This document shows, piece after piece, positions 1 to 7,019 of a DNA stretch of 53,276 nucleotides. The stretch covers positions 509,696 to 562,971 of the forward strand of contig JAJACH010000002.1 of assembly GCA_022601645.1 (NCBI GenBank), in the 5' to 3' direction. The notes under the pieces were generated by a model. The model worked only from the letters and a program-made list of their open reading frames with translations, was not told where the DNA came from and did no database searches. The position numbers were made by a program, and so were the translations under genes. The first letter of the stretch is position 1, and every line of letters starts with the position of its first letter. This DNA comes from Chlamydiia bacterium (GTDB lineage: Bacteria > Chlamydiota > Chlamydiia > Chlamydiales > Simkaniaceae).

Positions 1-1
1 A

Positions 2-1366
2 GGCGAAACAAAAACAGATGGAAAACAGCGCGCTAAACAGAGAATTATTCAATCAGAGTTACGCAATCAAATTCAAGAACAAAACCCAGTTCTTCAAGCA
101 GAAAGACTTACAAACCACATCACATCTTTAACACTGAATCAACAAGTTGAAATTCTTAATAAAATGGGTTTTGATCCCTTCACGAAAGAGGGAGCACAGC
201 AACTACTAAATTACGTAAACGGCTTTTTCACAGAAAACGGTTTAGGCGCACAAAGGCCAACCATGGGTGTAGGCGAATCGGCACCTGAATCAACACCAGG
301 AAGAGGGCGCGATGTTTTCTTTGCGATTGCCCTAGTACAATTCATGCTAGCCGCAGTGAAAGGTAACCAATCAGAGATGCTAGCCGGTGTTAGCTCGGTA
401 AAACTTGCTGACCTAGGCCTACAATCTGATGAGAATCAACTTTCAAAAGATGAATCATCAATTTCAAGTAAAATTACCAGCATGGAGCACCAACTAGATA
501 AGCATGTTCCATGGTACAAAAAGATCTTAATTCCACTTGCGATTGGAATCGGATGTATGTTACTCGGGCCAGCTCTTGGAGCGCTTGCTGAAGGGATCGC
601 CATGGGAATCGATGCAGCCCTTGAGTGTGCTGGAGGCTTTATCGATGCTGGAATTGATTCTGGTGTGGAGATGGCTGATCTTGGCGCAGAAGGCGGCGAT
701 TTTGTTGACGCTGGAGCATCTGGTGCAGGCGAAGGCACTAGTGGTCTAGGTGATCTCGCTGATGCCGTTGACGCTGATCCAGGAGCAAGTCCTGAGCCTA
801 CCACTGAATCAGGTGGAGGAACAAACGAAACTGATGCTGACGCGGCCCAACGCAATAATGCAGAAGAGACTAATAAAGACGATAACCGTATCAGAAGAAC
901 GAAAAATGGTGATCGTGCTGAAAACGAAAGAGGACGTCAATTCCGCAAGAATAAAGAAGGCAACTGGGAGAAAGAAACCGATAACCGCATGAGATGGAGA
1001 GAGTGGAAGGAAAACCGCTTAAGCTCAATTAAAGGCGAAGGCGAAAATGGCCTGCTCGGTAGATACCTTCCAGGTAAAGGTTCTGTCATGTTCGGTGGAA
1101 TGGTTGGAATGGCAACAAACACCCCAGTTCAGGAAGCTTTAGCTGGTAACCCACAAGGGCAGATTGCTATTGACCAAGGTGAAGTACAACTTGCAGGAAC
1201 CGATTCACAGAGAATTGAGCTTAAATCTAAGCAAAATTCGAACAAAGTATCGACTGCCCAGCAAGAGCAGATCCAATCTGCAATGCAAGCTAACCAAACT
1301 CTTGGATCTGAGATCAGCCAAGCACTTCAAGCAATCTCAGTCATCGGGTCAATAGGACAAGGTTAA
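2..1366 (+). CDS. Cassette protein A, copy 1 (5'-truncated by window edge)
   Basis: The reading frame is open from base 2, so the first internal ATG (164) is not the true start: the upstream residues align with the matching part of the copy-2 protein at 13891 (shared pattern H-I-x-x-L-T, then I/L-L-N-K-[ML]-G). A hydrophobic stretch begins near base 317 (F-F-A-I-A-L-V-Q-F-M-L-A-A-V). A second, Ala/Gly-rich one lies near 526-660. An acidic, Gly/Asp-rich linker, a basic segment (about 880-1075) and a helical Gln/Ser/Ala-rich tail follow. Two hydrophobic segments inside an otherwise polar protein resemble type III translocators of the YopB/CopB kind, but I see no clear family match. It is the first gene of the A-B-C-D set, with 2 nt to B. 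Function unknown; secreted or translocator role inferred. Confidence 0.75.
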   Translation, partial: GETKTDGKQRAKQRIIQSELRNQIQEQNPVLQAERLTNHITSLTLNQQVEILNKMGFDPFTKEGAQQLLNYVNGFFTENGLGAQRPTMGVGESAPESTPGRGRDVFFAIALVQFMLAAVKGNQSEMLAGVSSVKLADLGLQSDENQLSKDESSISSKITSMEHQLDKHVPWYKKILIPLAIGIGCMLLGPALGALAEGIAMGIDAALECAGGFIDAGIDSGVEMADLGAEGGDFVDAGASGAGEGTSGLGDLADAVDADPGASPEPTTESGGGTNETDADAAQRNNAEETNKDDNRIRRTKNGDRAENERGRQFRKNKEGNWEKETDNRMRWREWKENRLSSIKGEGENGLLGRYLPGKGSVMFGGMVGMATNTPVQEALAGNPQGQIAIDQGEVQLAGTDSQRIELKSKQNSNKVSTAQQEQIQSAMQANQTLGSEISQALQAISVIGSIGQG

Positions 1367-1368
1367 CA

Positions 1369-1956
1369 ATGAGTAATACAGCAAACGCTCCGGTTGTGAG
1401 CGAACAACAAATTATTCAAGGGTTGAATCAAGTCTCAGGACTGATGATGCAAGTTGGAGTTACTGCGGGGGAAACCTCGCAGGAACTCATGAACGAAGCA
1501 GTCAATCTTAGTGGTTCAATGAACACGCAAGCAAGCGAGCATCTGCATAACGTGGAAACAGCTCAGGGTTATCAAAAAGTGATGGCTTGGGTAGCTCCCA
1601 TGGCAATGACGCTTGTTCAAGGACTCTTAGCGGCTGAATATGCCGGTGGTGATACGACATGGGAGTCAGCTAAGACATTTGGTAAAACAGCAATTAAAGG
1701 TCTCCAGGTAGGCGCATTTGGAATGCAAATAACACAAAGCGTATTAGGACTTGGTAGTGCTTACTACAAAGCCCAAGCGTCGAAAAACCAAGGAAACCTT
1801 AAAGGACTTGAAACAACTCAGGGAGTGTTAACTTCCGTCGCAACGAGCATTGGACAACTGACCGACGAATCAGTGAAAACATCGACAAGCGTATTCGCCT
1901 CCGAGCTCGAAACAATACTTAATAACGGGAAAGCCACAAGGCCCCAAAATACATAA
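1369..1956 (+). CDS. Cassette protein B, copy 1
   Basis: This 195-residue protein is not recognised by family. It starts 2 nt after the A gene. The N-terminal third is polar and Gln/Asn/Ser-rich. The centre has an amphipathic-to-hydrophobic stretch (V-A-P-M-A-M-T-L-V-Q-G-L-L-A-A) and then a Gly/Ala-rich segment with L-G-L-G-S-A-Y-Y-K. The C-terminus is Thr/Ser-rich and ends in T-E/L-T-T-I-L-type helix residues plus N-G-K-A. The protein at 15399 has the same length, arrangement and an identical I-L-[NQ]-N-G-K-A ending, which supports homology. It probably works with its cassette partners A, C and D. Secretion or membrane association is inferred only from composition. Confidence 0.8.
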   Translation: MSNTANAPVVSEQQIIQGLNQVSGLMMQVGVTAGETSQELMNEAVNLSGSMNTQASEHLHNVETAQGYQKVMAWVAPMAMTLVQGLLAAEYAGGDTTWESAKTFGKTAIKGLQVGAFGMQITQSVLGLGSAYYKAQASKNQGNLKGLETTQGVLTSVATSIGQLTDESVKTSTSVFASELETILNNGKATRPQNT

Positions 1957-1974
1957 TTTAATAGGATCAAACAA

Positions 1975-2847
1975 ATGACAAATCCAACCCCCCCAACCCC
2001 AAGCGTGGAAAATGGCCCACCAGTCGCACAAAGCGGTGATGCGCAGCTCTTCATCTTAGTAGAAATTGGTAAAGTCAATGCTGTTAGAAACACCCTTTAC
2101 GCAACGCTATTAAAGTTCGCCAATGCAACCATGAAAGCGCAAATTGCTTCAGGATACAGTGGAGCGAGTGCTTTAACAACATCAGCAAATACAAGCTTCT
2201 GGACGCAAGCTGCTGGACACGGACTTCAAATCGGTGTGAACGGATACGGAGCCACTGCAGGTGTTCGTGAATACAAGAACATCGAAGACAAATTTAACAA
2301 AGGCACAGGCGGCATCGAAGATCTCGAAGGACAACTTGGCGATATCGATAGCGAATTCACAGCGAGAGAGAATGGTGGAAACGGCGCTGCAAGGCTTCAA
2401 ACTCAGGAACAAACTGCAGCCCTTGAAGCACGCCCAGCAAGAGCAAATGGAACAGGAACAACCGCTGACGACGCTCAAATTGCAAGTAGAAACTCAAATC
2501 TTAGCGAAGTTTCAAGACCTGAACTTGAAAGACGCCAAGCAAGCCTCAAACGCAAACTCAAAAGTAAGCAAGCTAAGCTTAGAAAAGCACAAGATGAACA
2601 CAAAGGTAAACTCGACCGCTACACACAAATCACAATGGGACTTAGCGGCCTTGCTAAATCTTCTGGAGAAACCATCTCTCAGAACGGACAAGCAAGCGCG
2701 CAAGCAGCTGGAACGACAAACTCGATCAACAAAGACGCACAGCAATACATCAACTCGACCGCACAAGGACAAGAACAGACAGCAAACTCATTTGCACAAG
2801 CAGCTGGACAAGCAATGGCCGCATCACAAGCAACGGCCGGAAGGTAA
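1975..2847 (+). CDS. Cassette protein C, copy 1 (coiled coil)
   Basis: 290 residues, unrecognised. The N-terminal third carries Q-S-G-D-A-Q-L-F-I-L, then a Ser/Thr/Ala/Gly-rich weakly hydrophobic segment (G-H-G-L-Q-I-G-V-N-G-Y-G-A). The sequence K-x-[FY]-N-K-G-x-G-G-x-E-D-L then leads into charged coiled-coil sequence (roughly residues 100-215). The tail is Ala/Gln/Ser-rich. The copy-2 homologue at 15959 keeps the Y-G-A, K-G-x-G-G-x-E-D-L and S-Y/F-A-Q-A-A tail signatures. An amphipathic region followed by a coiled coil resembles the smaller translocator (YopD/CopD-like) layout, but sequence identity to those families is not evident. The third gene of the cassette, 18 nt after B. Confidence 0.8.
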   Translation: MTNPTPPTPSVENGPPVAQSGDAQLFILVEIGKVNAVRNTLYATLLKFANATMKAQIASGYSGASALTTSANTSFWTQAAGHGLQIGVNGYGATAGVREYKNIEDKFNKGTGGIEDLEGQLGDIDSEFTARENGGNGAARLQTQEQTAALEARPARANGTGTTADDAQIASRNSNLSEVSRPELERRQASLKRKLKSKQAKLRKAQDEHKGKLDRYTQITMGLSGLAKSSGETISQNGQASAQAAGTTNSINKDAQQYINSTAQGQEQTANSFAQAAGQAMAASQATAGR

Positions 2848-2859
2848 GGAGATAGACAC

Positions 2860-3387
2860 ATGGCAACACACGTACCACCAGTTCAAACAACACCTTCAGA
2901 GCAAAGTCCACACGTTGAAACAGTGGATTCAAATACGCGTAAATCAGCAGCTGTGGCGACAACGCTCGGCTCTGCTCTTCACGAGGCGACCTCCCCAAAA
3001 GGACGTCGCCCTCGTGGAAACGCGATGTACCGTGCAGCTCAGGCTGAAGCAGCATCCATGGATTCTGCTCAACGAAGCCAAGGTGCCGGCATAACTTCAA
3101 TGGAAACGACAGAAAAGCAAGTTGTAGCCGAAGAAGAAGTCCTTAAAGAAATTGCAACAGAATCGAAAAACATCCCTTCAGGGTATTCCTCATCACAAAA
3201 GCAAATGTATATGACAAAACTAGGAATGCAAGCACAAAACGCAGAACTTCATTTGAAAACCGAATACAACGAGATTAGTACCGCGAAATCCCTACAGATA
3301 TCACCGAATTCAAGCGACATTTTGACCGAATCAGCAATCGGAGATGAGTTAGTAAGATATAATAGCGTTATTGGAAGAACGCGCTAA
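2860..3387 (+). CDS. Cassette protein D, copy 1
   Basis: 175 residues, no family recognised and no membrane segment. It is preceded by a good ribosome binding site (AAGGAG, about 2846). Residues 45-100 contain N-A-M-Y-R-A-A-x-A-E-A and then a long Gln/Glu/Lys-rich helix; the copy-2 protein at 16743 keeps N-A-M-Y-x-A-x-K-A-D-A and a similar helix. Both read like small helical partners (chaperone-like or filament-like), but that is inference. It is the last gene before a strong stem-loop with a T run, so A-D can form one transcription unit with E read separately or by read-through. Confidence 0.78.
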   Translation: MATHVPPVQTTPSEQSPHVETVDSNTRKSAAVATTLGSALHEATSPKGRRPRGNAMYRAAQAEAASMDSAQRSQGAGITSMETTEKQVVAEEEVLKEIATESKNIPSGYSSSQKQMYMTKLGMQAQNAELHLKTEYNEISTAKSLQISPNSSDILTESAIGDELVRYNSVIGRTR

Positions 3388-3397
3388 GGATAGTTTT

Positions 3398-3427
3398 AGA
3401 GCGCCCTTTAGGGGGCGCCCTATTTTT
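3398..3427 (+). terminator. Intrinsic terminator between D and E, copy 1
   Basis: A GCGCCC/GGGCGC stem (3401-3406 with 3413-3418) is followed by a short T-rich tail. It lies 10 nt after the D stop codon. Copy 2 has no such stem between its D and E genes. Confidence 0.7.
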
Positions 3428-3451
3428 AAAGCAGAAATAAAGGAGTGGGAA

Positions 3452-3958
3452 ATGGCAGTAGCAGGAACAAATAGTAGGTTAATCTTTACCGTTGATCATG
3501 TGACCGCATGTGAAGACGCAAAAGGACTCTCAGGAAGAACCCTAAAAACCTACAAAATCGATGCCAATTTTAACGGAAATCACATCACGTTTATCGGCTA
3601 CGGAGAGCTCAAACTTGTTTTCCAAACCCTTCACGCTCTTGGATCGAAATTCGCTATTGGAAAAATGACCCCCGTGCAACTCAAAGCCTTTAAAGCAAAT
3701 AATGCTAACGAACAATTCCACTTAGCTCACAAAACAGATAGCAAAACAGGAGAAGGCTCAGTGCGTGTTTTTTCCGTTACAAACGGCCAATTCGTCAATC
3801 CTCACCAAACACGCGTTGCCGCAAAGATTTCACAAGAAGTTCTTAAACAATTACTAGACTACGCTTTAGCAAGTACACCAAAGCCGGTAGAACCTCCCGT
3901 AAGGGCGGGGGAGCCAGAGGGCCCCTTCTTGCAAGCGAGACGTGCAATTAGCACATAA
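3452..3958 (+). CDS. Cassette protein E, copy 1
   Basis: 168 residues when started at the ATG that follows AAAGGAG (about 3439-3445); an upstream in-frame start would run back across the terminator and is rejected. The N-terminal 140 residues look like a compact alpha/beta domain with F-I-G-Y-G-E-L-K-L-V-F-Q-T-L-H-A-L-G, matched in copy 2 (17239) by F-T-A-Y-G-K-M-Q-R-V-L-E-S-I-Q-V-F-G. A Pro/Gly-rich end follows. The copy-2 homologue is more than twice as long because of a C-terminal extension. No family recognised. Its position at the cassette end and its own ribosome site suggest a soluble accessory or regulatory partner. Confidence 0.75.
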   Translation: MAVAGTNSRLIFTVDHVTACEDAKGLSGRTLKTYKIDANFNGNHITFIGYGELKLVFQTLHALGSKFAIGKMTPVQLKAFKANNANEQFHLAHKTDSKTGEGSVRVFSVTNGQFVNPHQTRVAAKISQEVLKQLLDYALASTPKPVEPPVRAGEPEGPFLQARRAIST

Positions 3959-3994
3959 ATTCCCACACTATGGAGCCCACACTCCATTCTTCCT

Positions 3995-4033
3995 GAGGGG
4001 GAGGGCTATTTTAGCCCTCCCCCTCTTTTTTTT
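3995..4033 (+). terminator. Strong intrinsic terminator after cassette 1
   Basis: A perfect 13-bp G/C-rich stem (3995-4007 with 4013-4025), a loop of A and Ts, and at least 8 Ts. It closes the copy-1 cassette. Confidence 0.93.
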
Positions 4034-4156
4034 GGTTTGTTTTGGGCGATTTTGGTGGGTTTTGGGCTGGCCCCTGCTGGAAGAAGGGGCAGGCGCTTCG
4101 GCACCAAAGGTGCCCCAAAACTCACCAAACTCACCTCAAAAAAACACAAAAAAAAC
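4034..4156. repeat. Palindromic repeat, site 1
   Basis: An imperfect palindrome whose outer arms contain TTTGGTGGGTTTTGGG on the left and its near reverse complement on the right. Inner hairpins (GCCCCTG.../...AGGGGC and GGCACC/GGTGCC) surround GGCGCTTCGG. Related copies lie at 5921-5968, 6366-6712, 10010-10123 and 11937-12186, nearly always just after a gene of the L family. Confidence 0.8.
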
Positions 4157-4473
4157 CCGCCATCAATAGGGCTGCCGTTTTTGCAGGTTGGGGGTGAAAT
4201 ACGGAGTTTTGTAAGTGTTTGATAGTGTAGGATTTGCAGGTATTCGAGGTTTTTTTGAGGTGAAAGTGGGTGTTTTGGTAAGATGTTGGGAATAAGTGGT
4301 TAAGGTGAAATCAAAGAAATTGAAAAAAAGATTTGGTTTATTGGTTATTAAGGGGTTAGGTGAATATTTAAGGGGTTAAGTTGTTGATTGAGAGGGGAAT
4401 GGGGGTTATTTGATGGGGAATGCGTTTTGTGATAGAATAGATCTTTAGGAAAGAGATACGAGAGGAGAGTATT
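4157..4473 (+). promoter_or_regulatory. Upstream region of L1: GGGTTAGG motifs and promoter
   Basis: No gene is seen here. AGGGGTTAGG (4351-4360) and AGGGGTTAAG (4371-4380) belong to a motif repeated before other L genes. A likely -10 element, TAGAAT, lies at 4433-4438, and the ribosome site GAGGAGAG at 4462-4469. The spacing to L1 is like that of L2-L4. Confidence 0.55.
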
Positions 4474-5793
4474 ATGAACACAAAAGGAGTAGCCCCGATC
4501 AGCAAGACGGGACTAAACGAAAATAGGAAAGGCTTGGCAGAAGGTGTCAATGCTATTCCACACCATGAAATCGACTTTAACGTCAAAAAAACGTCATACG
4601 CTTTAATCGTAGTCTGACTCCTAGTCCATCTCGGCATGGACAATGTTCAAAACCAAATTTCTGATACATCTTCGCTGCAGCAGACGACCTCTCAAGGACA
4701 GACGCTTGCGGCAGAGCTCCAAAACTTTATCACAAAAGATTTGGGCGCTGTGACTAAGAATGCAGATGGCCTTAATTGGTCAGAAGCGGGAAATCAAGCG
4801 CACCTTAAGTCATTTATGCAAAATGTCTACAGCCTGTTTTACACGAACGTATATCAAGAAGGTTCTGAAAAAGGTGGCGGTACAACATGGGGCTCCCTGC
4901 AAATTTATCTTCCAAATGGTGAGACAATTCCGTTCTTAAACGCAGATGGCTCATGAAATTCAGCTCTTAGTGGCTTTTTTGGTATGTTCCGTCAATTTAT
5001 TGATCCAACGGCTCCAGATGGGGCAGGCGGTTCAATTGACTGGGGGACAAAAAAACCCTCCCTTGAAGGAGCAGCTTCCGCATGAAACCAAGTGCCTAGG
5101 TTACCGTCTGATACCTCATCAACTGATGCGGATTACTCTAAGCAGATGGCTAACTCACAGGTCCCCGTCGCCTTTTTGCTTGCCTTTAAGCAATTACAAA
5201 CAGCTGTCGATATCGATTACAAGGTAACAGGATCTGATCTAAGCACAGGACAAGACCTGCTCAATGAGATCGGTGGAAAGTTCAGCTCTATTTCTGGTTT
5301 ACAAGGACTTGCAACGCTCTTTACTGACATGAACGTTCTAAGTGTGACAGATCACAATTCAACGGGGCTAAACTTCCTCAACGCCATGATTATCTACAAC
5401 CGTGCTGCTGATAACGATCCGATGACGCAGTTATGGCAATATATTCACGGAACTTCTGACCCCGACTCTAGGTCAATGGTTATGAAGCATTCAATGTCAG
5501 AGGTTGAGTTTATCTTCAACACCTGGGGTAAGGACTATTACGATAATAAAAACCCTCCAACTGACAGTAAGGGTAACCCAACAGGTGCGACAACGCCTCA
5601 ATCTCAACTCGAGATTATCCAAAATGACGCAGGACAAGCGCAGACTTACCTCCAAACTGCAACTCAGACGAATACAGCCGAAATTCAACAGGATATTCAA
5701 ACGAGTGAGTCCTACGATAAGGTGGGACAGTCGATTGTAACCTCGGTGAATAAAGGAACTCAAACAATGGTAGGTAACCAAAAGTCGACGTAA
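4474..5793 (+). pseudogene. L1: paralogue of the L family with three in-frame TGA codons
   Basis: Reading from the ATG at 4474 (after a good ribosome site), one frame runs 440 codons to the TAA at 5791 with no frameshift but with TGA at 4615, 4954 and 5083. All the landmarks of L2-L4 are present in order: hydrophobic segment (cut by the first TGA), M-D-N-V-Q-N-Q-I-S-D, L-A-F-K-Q-L-Q-T-A-V-D, F-N-T-W-G, and the C-terminal Q-A-Q-T-Y-L-Q...I-Q-Q-D-I-Q-T. TGG codons for Trp occur elsewhere in the gene, and L3 and L4 end with TGA, so a changed code is unlikely. It is best read as a recently inactivated copy, or as one tolerated by read-through. Internal restarts (for example ATG 4636 or 5092) would give partial proteins. 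Confidence 0.8.
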
Positions 5794-5816
5794 CAAAGTA
5801 AAATAAATTGATCCTC

Positions 5817-5901
5817 GGGGTCCCACCCTGGAAATCTTCGTTCGCTCTCTCTCTCTCTCTCTCGCGTAAACGAAGGTTCCAGGACTGGGGCCCCTTTTTT
5901 T
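5817..5901 (+). terminator. Long-stem terminator after L1 with CT-repeat loop
   Basis: Arms of about 26 nt (5817-5842 with 5869-5894) pair imperfectly and enclose a run of CT dinucleotides. Seven Ts follow. It sits 24 nt after the L1 stop. Confidence 0.8.
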
Positions 5902-5920
5902 GGCTAATTTTATCTCCTTT

Positions 5921-5968
5921 GGGCTCTCAAAGGTCACCAAACTCCCCGCAAACAAACCTCCAAAAACC
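5921..5968. repeat. Palindromic repeat, partial copy (site 2)
   Basis: Right-arm sequence of the repeat family (CTCAAAGGTCACCAAACTCC, then ACAAACCTCCAAAAACC-like sequence). The left arm is decayed, with TTTTGGCTAATTTTA at about 5898-5911, which matches the nested copy at 12014. Confidence 0.6.
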
Positions 5969-6234
5969 TAAGTGTTTCAGCTCCTTAATAGGGAATTTAG
6001 ATTGGTTTGGTTTTTCAAAGTTGATAATCAGTGATTTACATGTTTATGTGAAAAAATGGGACGTTTTTGCAGGTTTGGTGTGTTTTGGTGCGGGCTTGAA
6101 TATAAGTAGCTTAGGAAGATAACTGCATTTTTGTAAATTTGTGGTCTCGCCTGAGGATTAAGGGGTTAGGAGGTGGAAATCGCTTTTATATATATGATAT
6201 TTAGATGGTTATGGTATATTTTAAAAAAAACATT

Positions 6235-6366
6235 ATATGTGCTATAATAACAGCATGTTCTTTTAATAAATTATAAGAACATCTCCTCTCTAACTAATAA
6301 GGACCTCGGTCCTTGCCTTCTTTTACCATACACACTCTCTCTCAGTAGGTAAAAGAAGGCTTTTTG
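6235..6366 (+). ncRNA. Candidate small RNA or gene-less transcription unit
   Basis: A TATAAT box (6243-6248) is followed within about 10 nt by a hairpin (ATGTTCTT 6255-6262 with AAGAACAT 6275-6282), a small GGAC/GTCC hairpin (6301-6312), and a perfect 13-bp terminator stem (6315-6327 with 6348-6360) with Ts. The predicted transcript is roughly 110 nt and has no convincing start codon with a ribosome site. It may instead be the leader and terminator left after loss of an L gene. Confidence 0.45.
6315..6365 (+). terminator. Intrinsic terminator of the gene-less unit
   Basis: GCCTTCTTTTACC (6315-6327) pairs perfectly with GGTAAAAGAAGGC (6348-6360) and five Ts follow at once. Confidence 0.9.
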
Positions 6367-6712
6367 TTTTTTGGGAGTTTGTTTGGCGGATTTTGGCGGG
6401 TTTTGGGCTGGCCCCTGCTAGAGCAGGGGCGGGCGCTTCGGCCCCCTGGGCCCTCAAAACTCACCAAACTCCCCACAAACAAACGCCCAAAAACCAGTCG
6501 CCTCATGTTATTGCTAGCAAAACCGTGTACGCATGGCTCATGCAGAGCAGGGGCGGGCGCTTCGGCCCCTCAAAACTCACCAAACTCCCCACAAACAAAC
6601 TCCCAAAAACCAGTCGCCTCATGTTATTGCTGGCAATGCTATGTATATTGGACCCTGCTCGAGCGGGGGCGGGTGCTAAAAGCCTCAAAGGGGGCTCTCA
6701 AAACTCACCAAA
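6366..6712. repeat. Palindromic repeat, site 3, with tandem right halves
   Basis: 6366-6494 is a full copy: a left arm with GGAGTTTGTTTGGCGG and the reverse-complement-like right arm with CCCCACAAACAAACGCCC. The right half is then repeated: 6422-6520 and 6546-6636 share most of their bases, including AAAACCAGTCGCCTCATG and the following TTATTGCT. A third partial copy lies at 6662-6712. Confidence 0.85.
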
Positions 6713-6880
6713 TTCTCTGTTATTGAATTACCTCTTTTAGCGCGCTTAGCATGAGTGGTTTGCAGGTTTATGCAAAAAATAGGGCCTTTTTACCGGTTTT
6801 AGCTGTTTTGGAAGGGGTGTTGATTGTTAGGAGGTTAGGGAAAAAGGGGCGGTCCGTTGTTTTTGTGGGTCTTGTTGAGA

Positions 6881-6989
6881 GTTAGTGGGTTAGAGCTGCT
6901 TTTAAGGGGGTAATATGTTGGTAGTAGGTGGTTTAGGTTGGATTTTCAAAATAATTTTATATATGGTATAATGGTAGCATAGTACATTT
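6881..6989 (+). promoter_or_regulatory. Promoter region of L2
   Basis: GTTAGTGGGTTAG (about 6881-6893) belongs to the recurrent upstream motif; a second copy, TGATTGTTAGGAGGTTAGG, lies at 6821-6839. A consensus -10 TATAAT is at 6967-6972, about 50 nt before the start codon. Confidence 0.6.
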
Positions 6990-7019
6990 TTGAATAATGT
7001 AATAAAAAGAGGGATATGT

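Larger units (their letters stand above)
5794..6989. other. Long spacer between L1 and L2, no protein gene
   Basis: It holds two successive sets of the usual L spacer parts. Set one: terminator 5817-5901, repeat 5921-5968, a spacer block 6031-6100, GGGGTTAGG 6162-6170, TATAAT 6243-6248. Set two: terminator 6315-6365, palindromic repeats 6366-6712, a related spacer block about 6753-6822, GAGGTTAGG and GTGGGTTAG near 6831 and 6885, TATAAT 6967-6972. The two sets are separated by only about 60 nt of transcribed sequence. Short open frames across the GC-rich repeats are not believed to be genes. Confidence 0.7.

Noticed and set aside
164..1366. ATG 164 as the start of A1
   Set aside because: The frame is open to base 2 and the upstream residues align with A2.
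2261..3094. A 277-codon frame overlapping C1 and D1
   Set aside because: It is Lys/Gln-rich shadow coding in another frame; C1 and D1 have homologues in cassette 2 and proper ribosome sites.
4474..5793. TGA read as tryptophan or selenocysteine in L1
   Set aside because: L1 and its relatives use TGG for Trp, L3 and L4 terminate with TGA, and no downstream SECIS-like pattern or selenoprotein context was recognised.
6366..6712. CRISPR array
   Set aside because: The repeated units are palindromic and about 100 nt long, without short regular repeats and unique spacers, and no cas genes are present.
6364..6740. Open frames of 115-120 codons across the GC-rich repeats
   Set aside because: They follow the palindromic repeats, have low-complexity translations and no ribosome sites; similar frames at 3942-4222, 5808-6122, 10012-10230 and 12049-12267 were rejected for the same reason.
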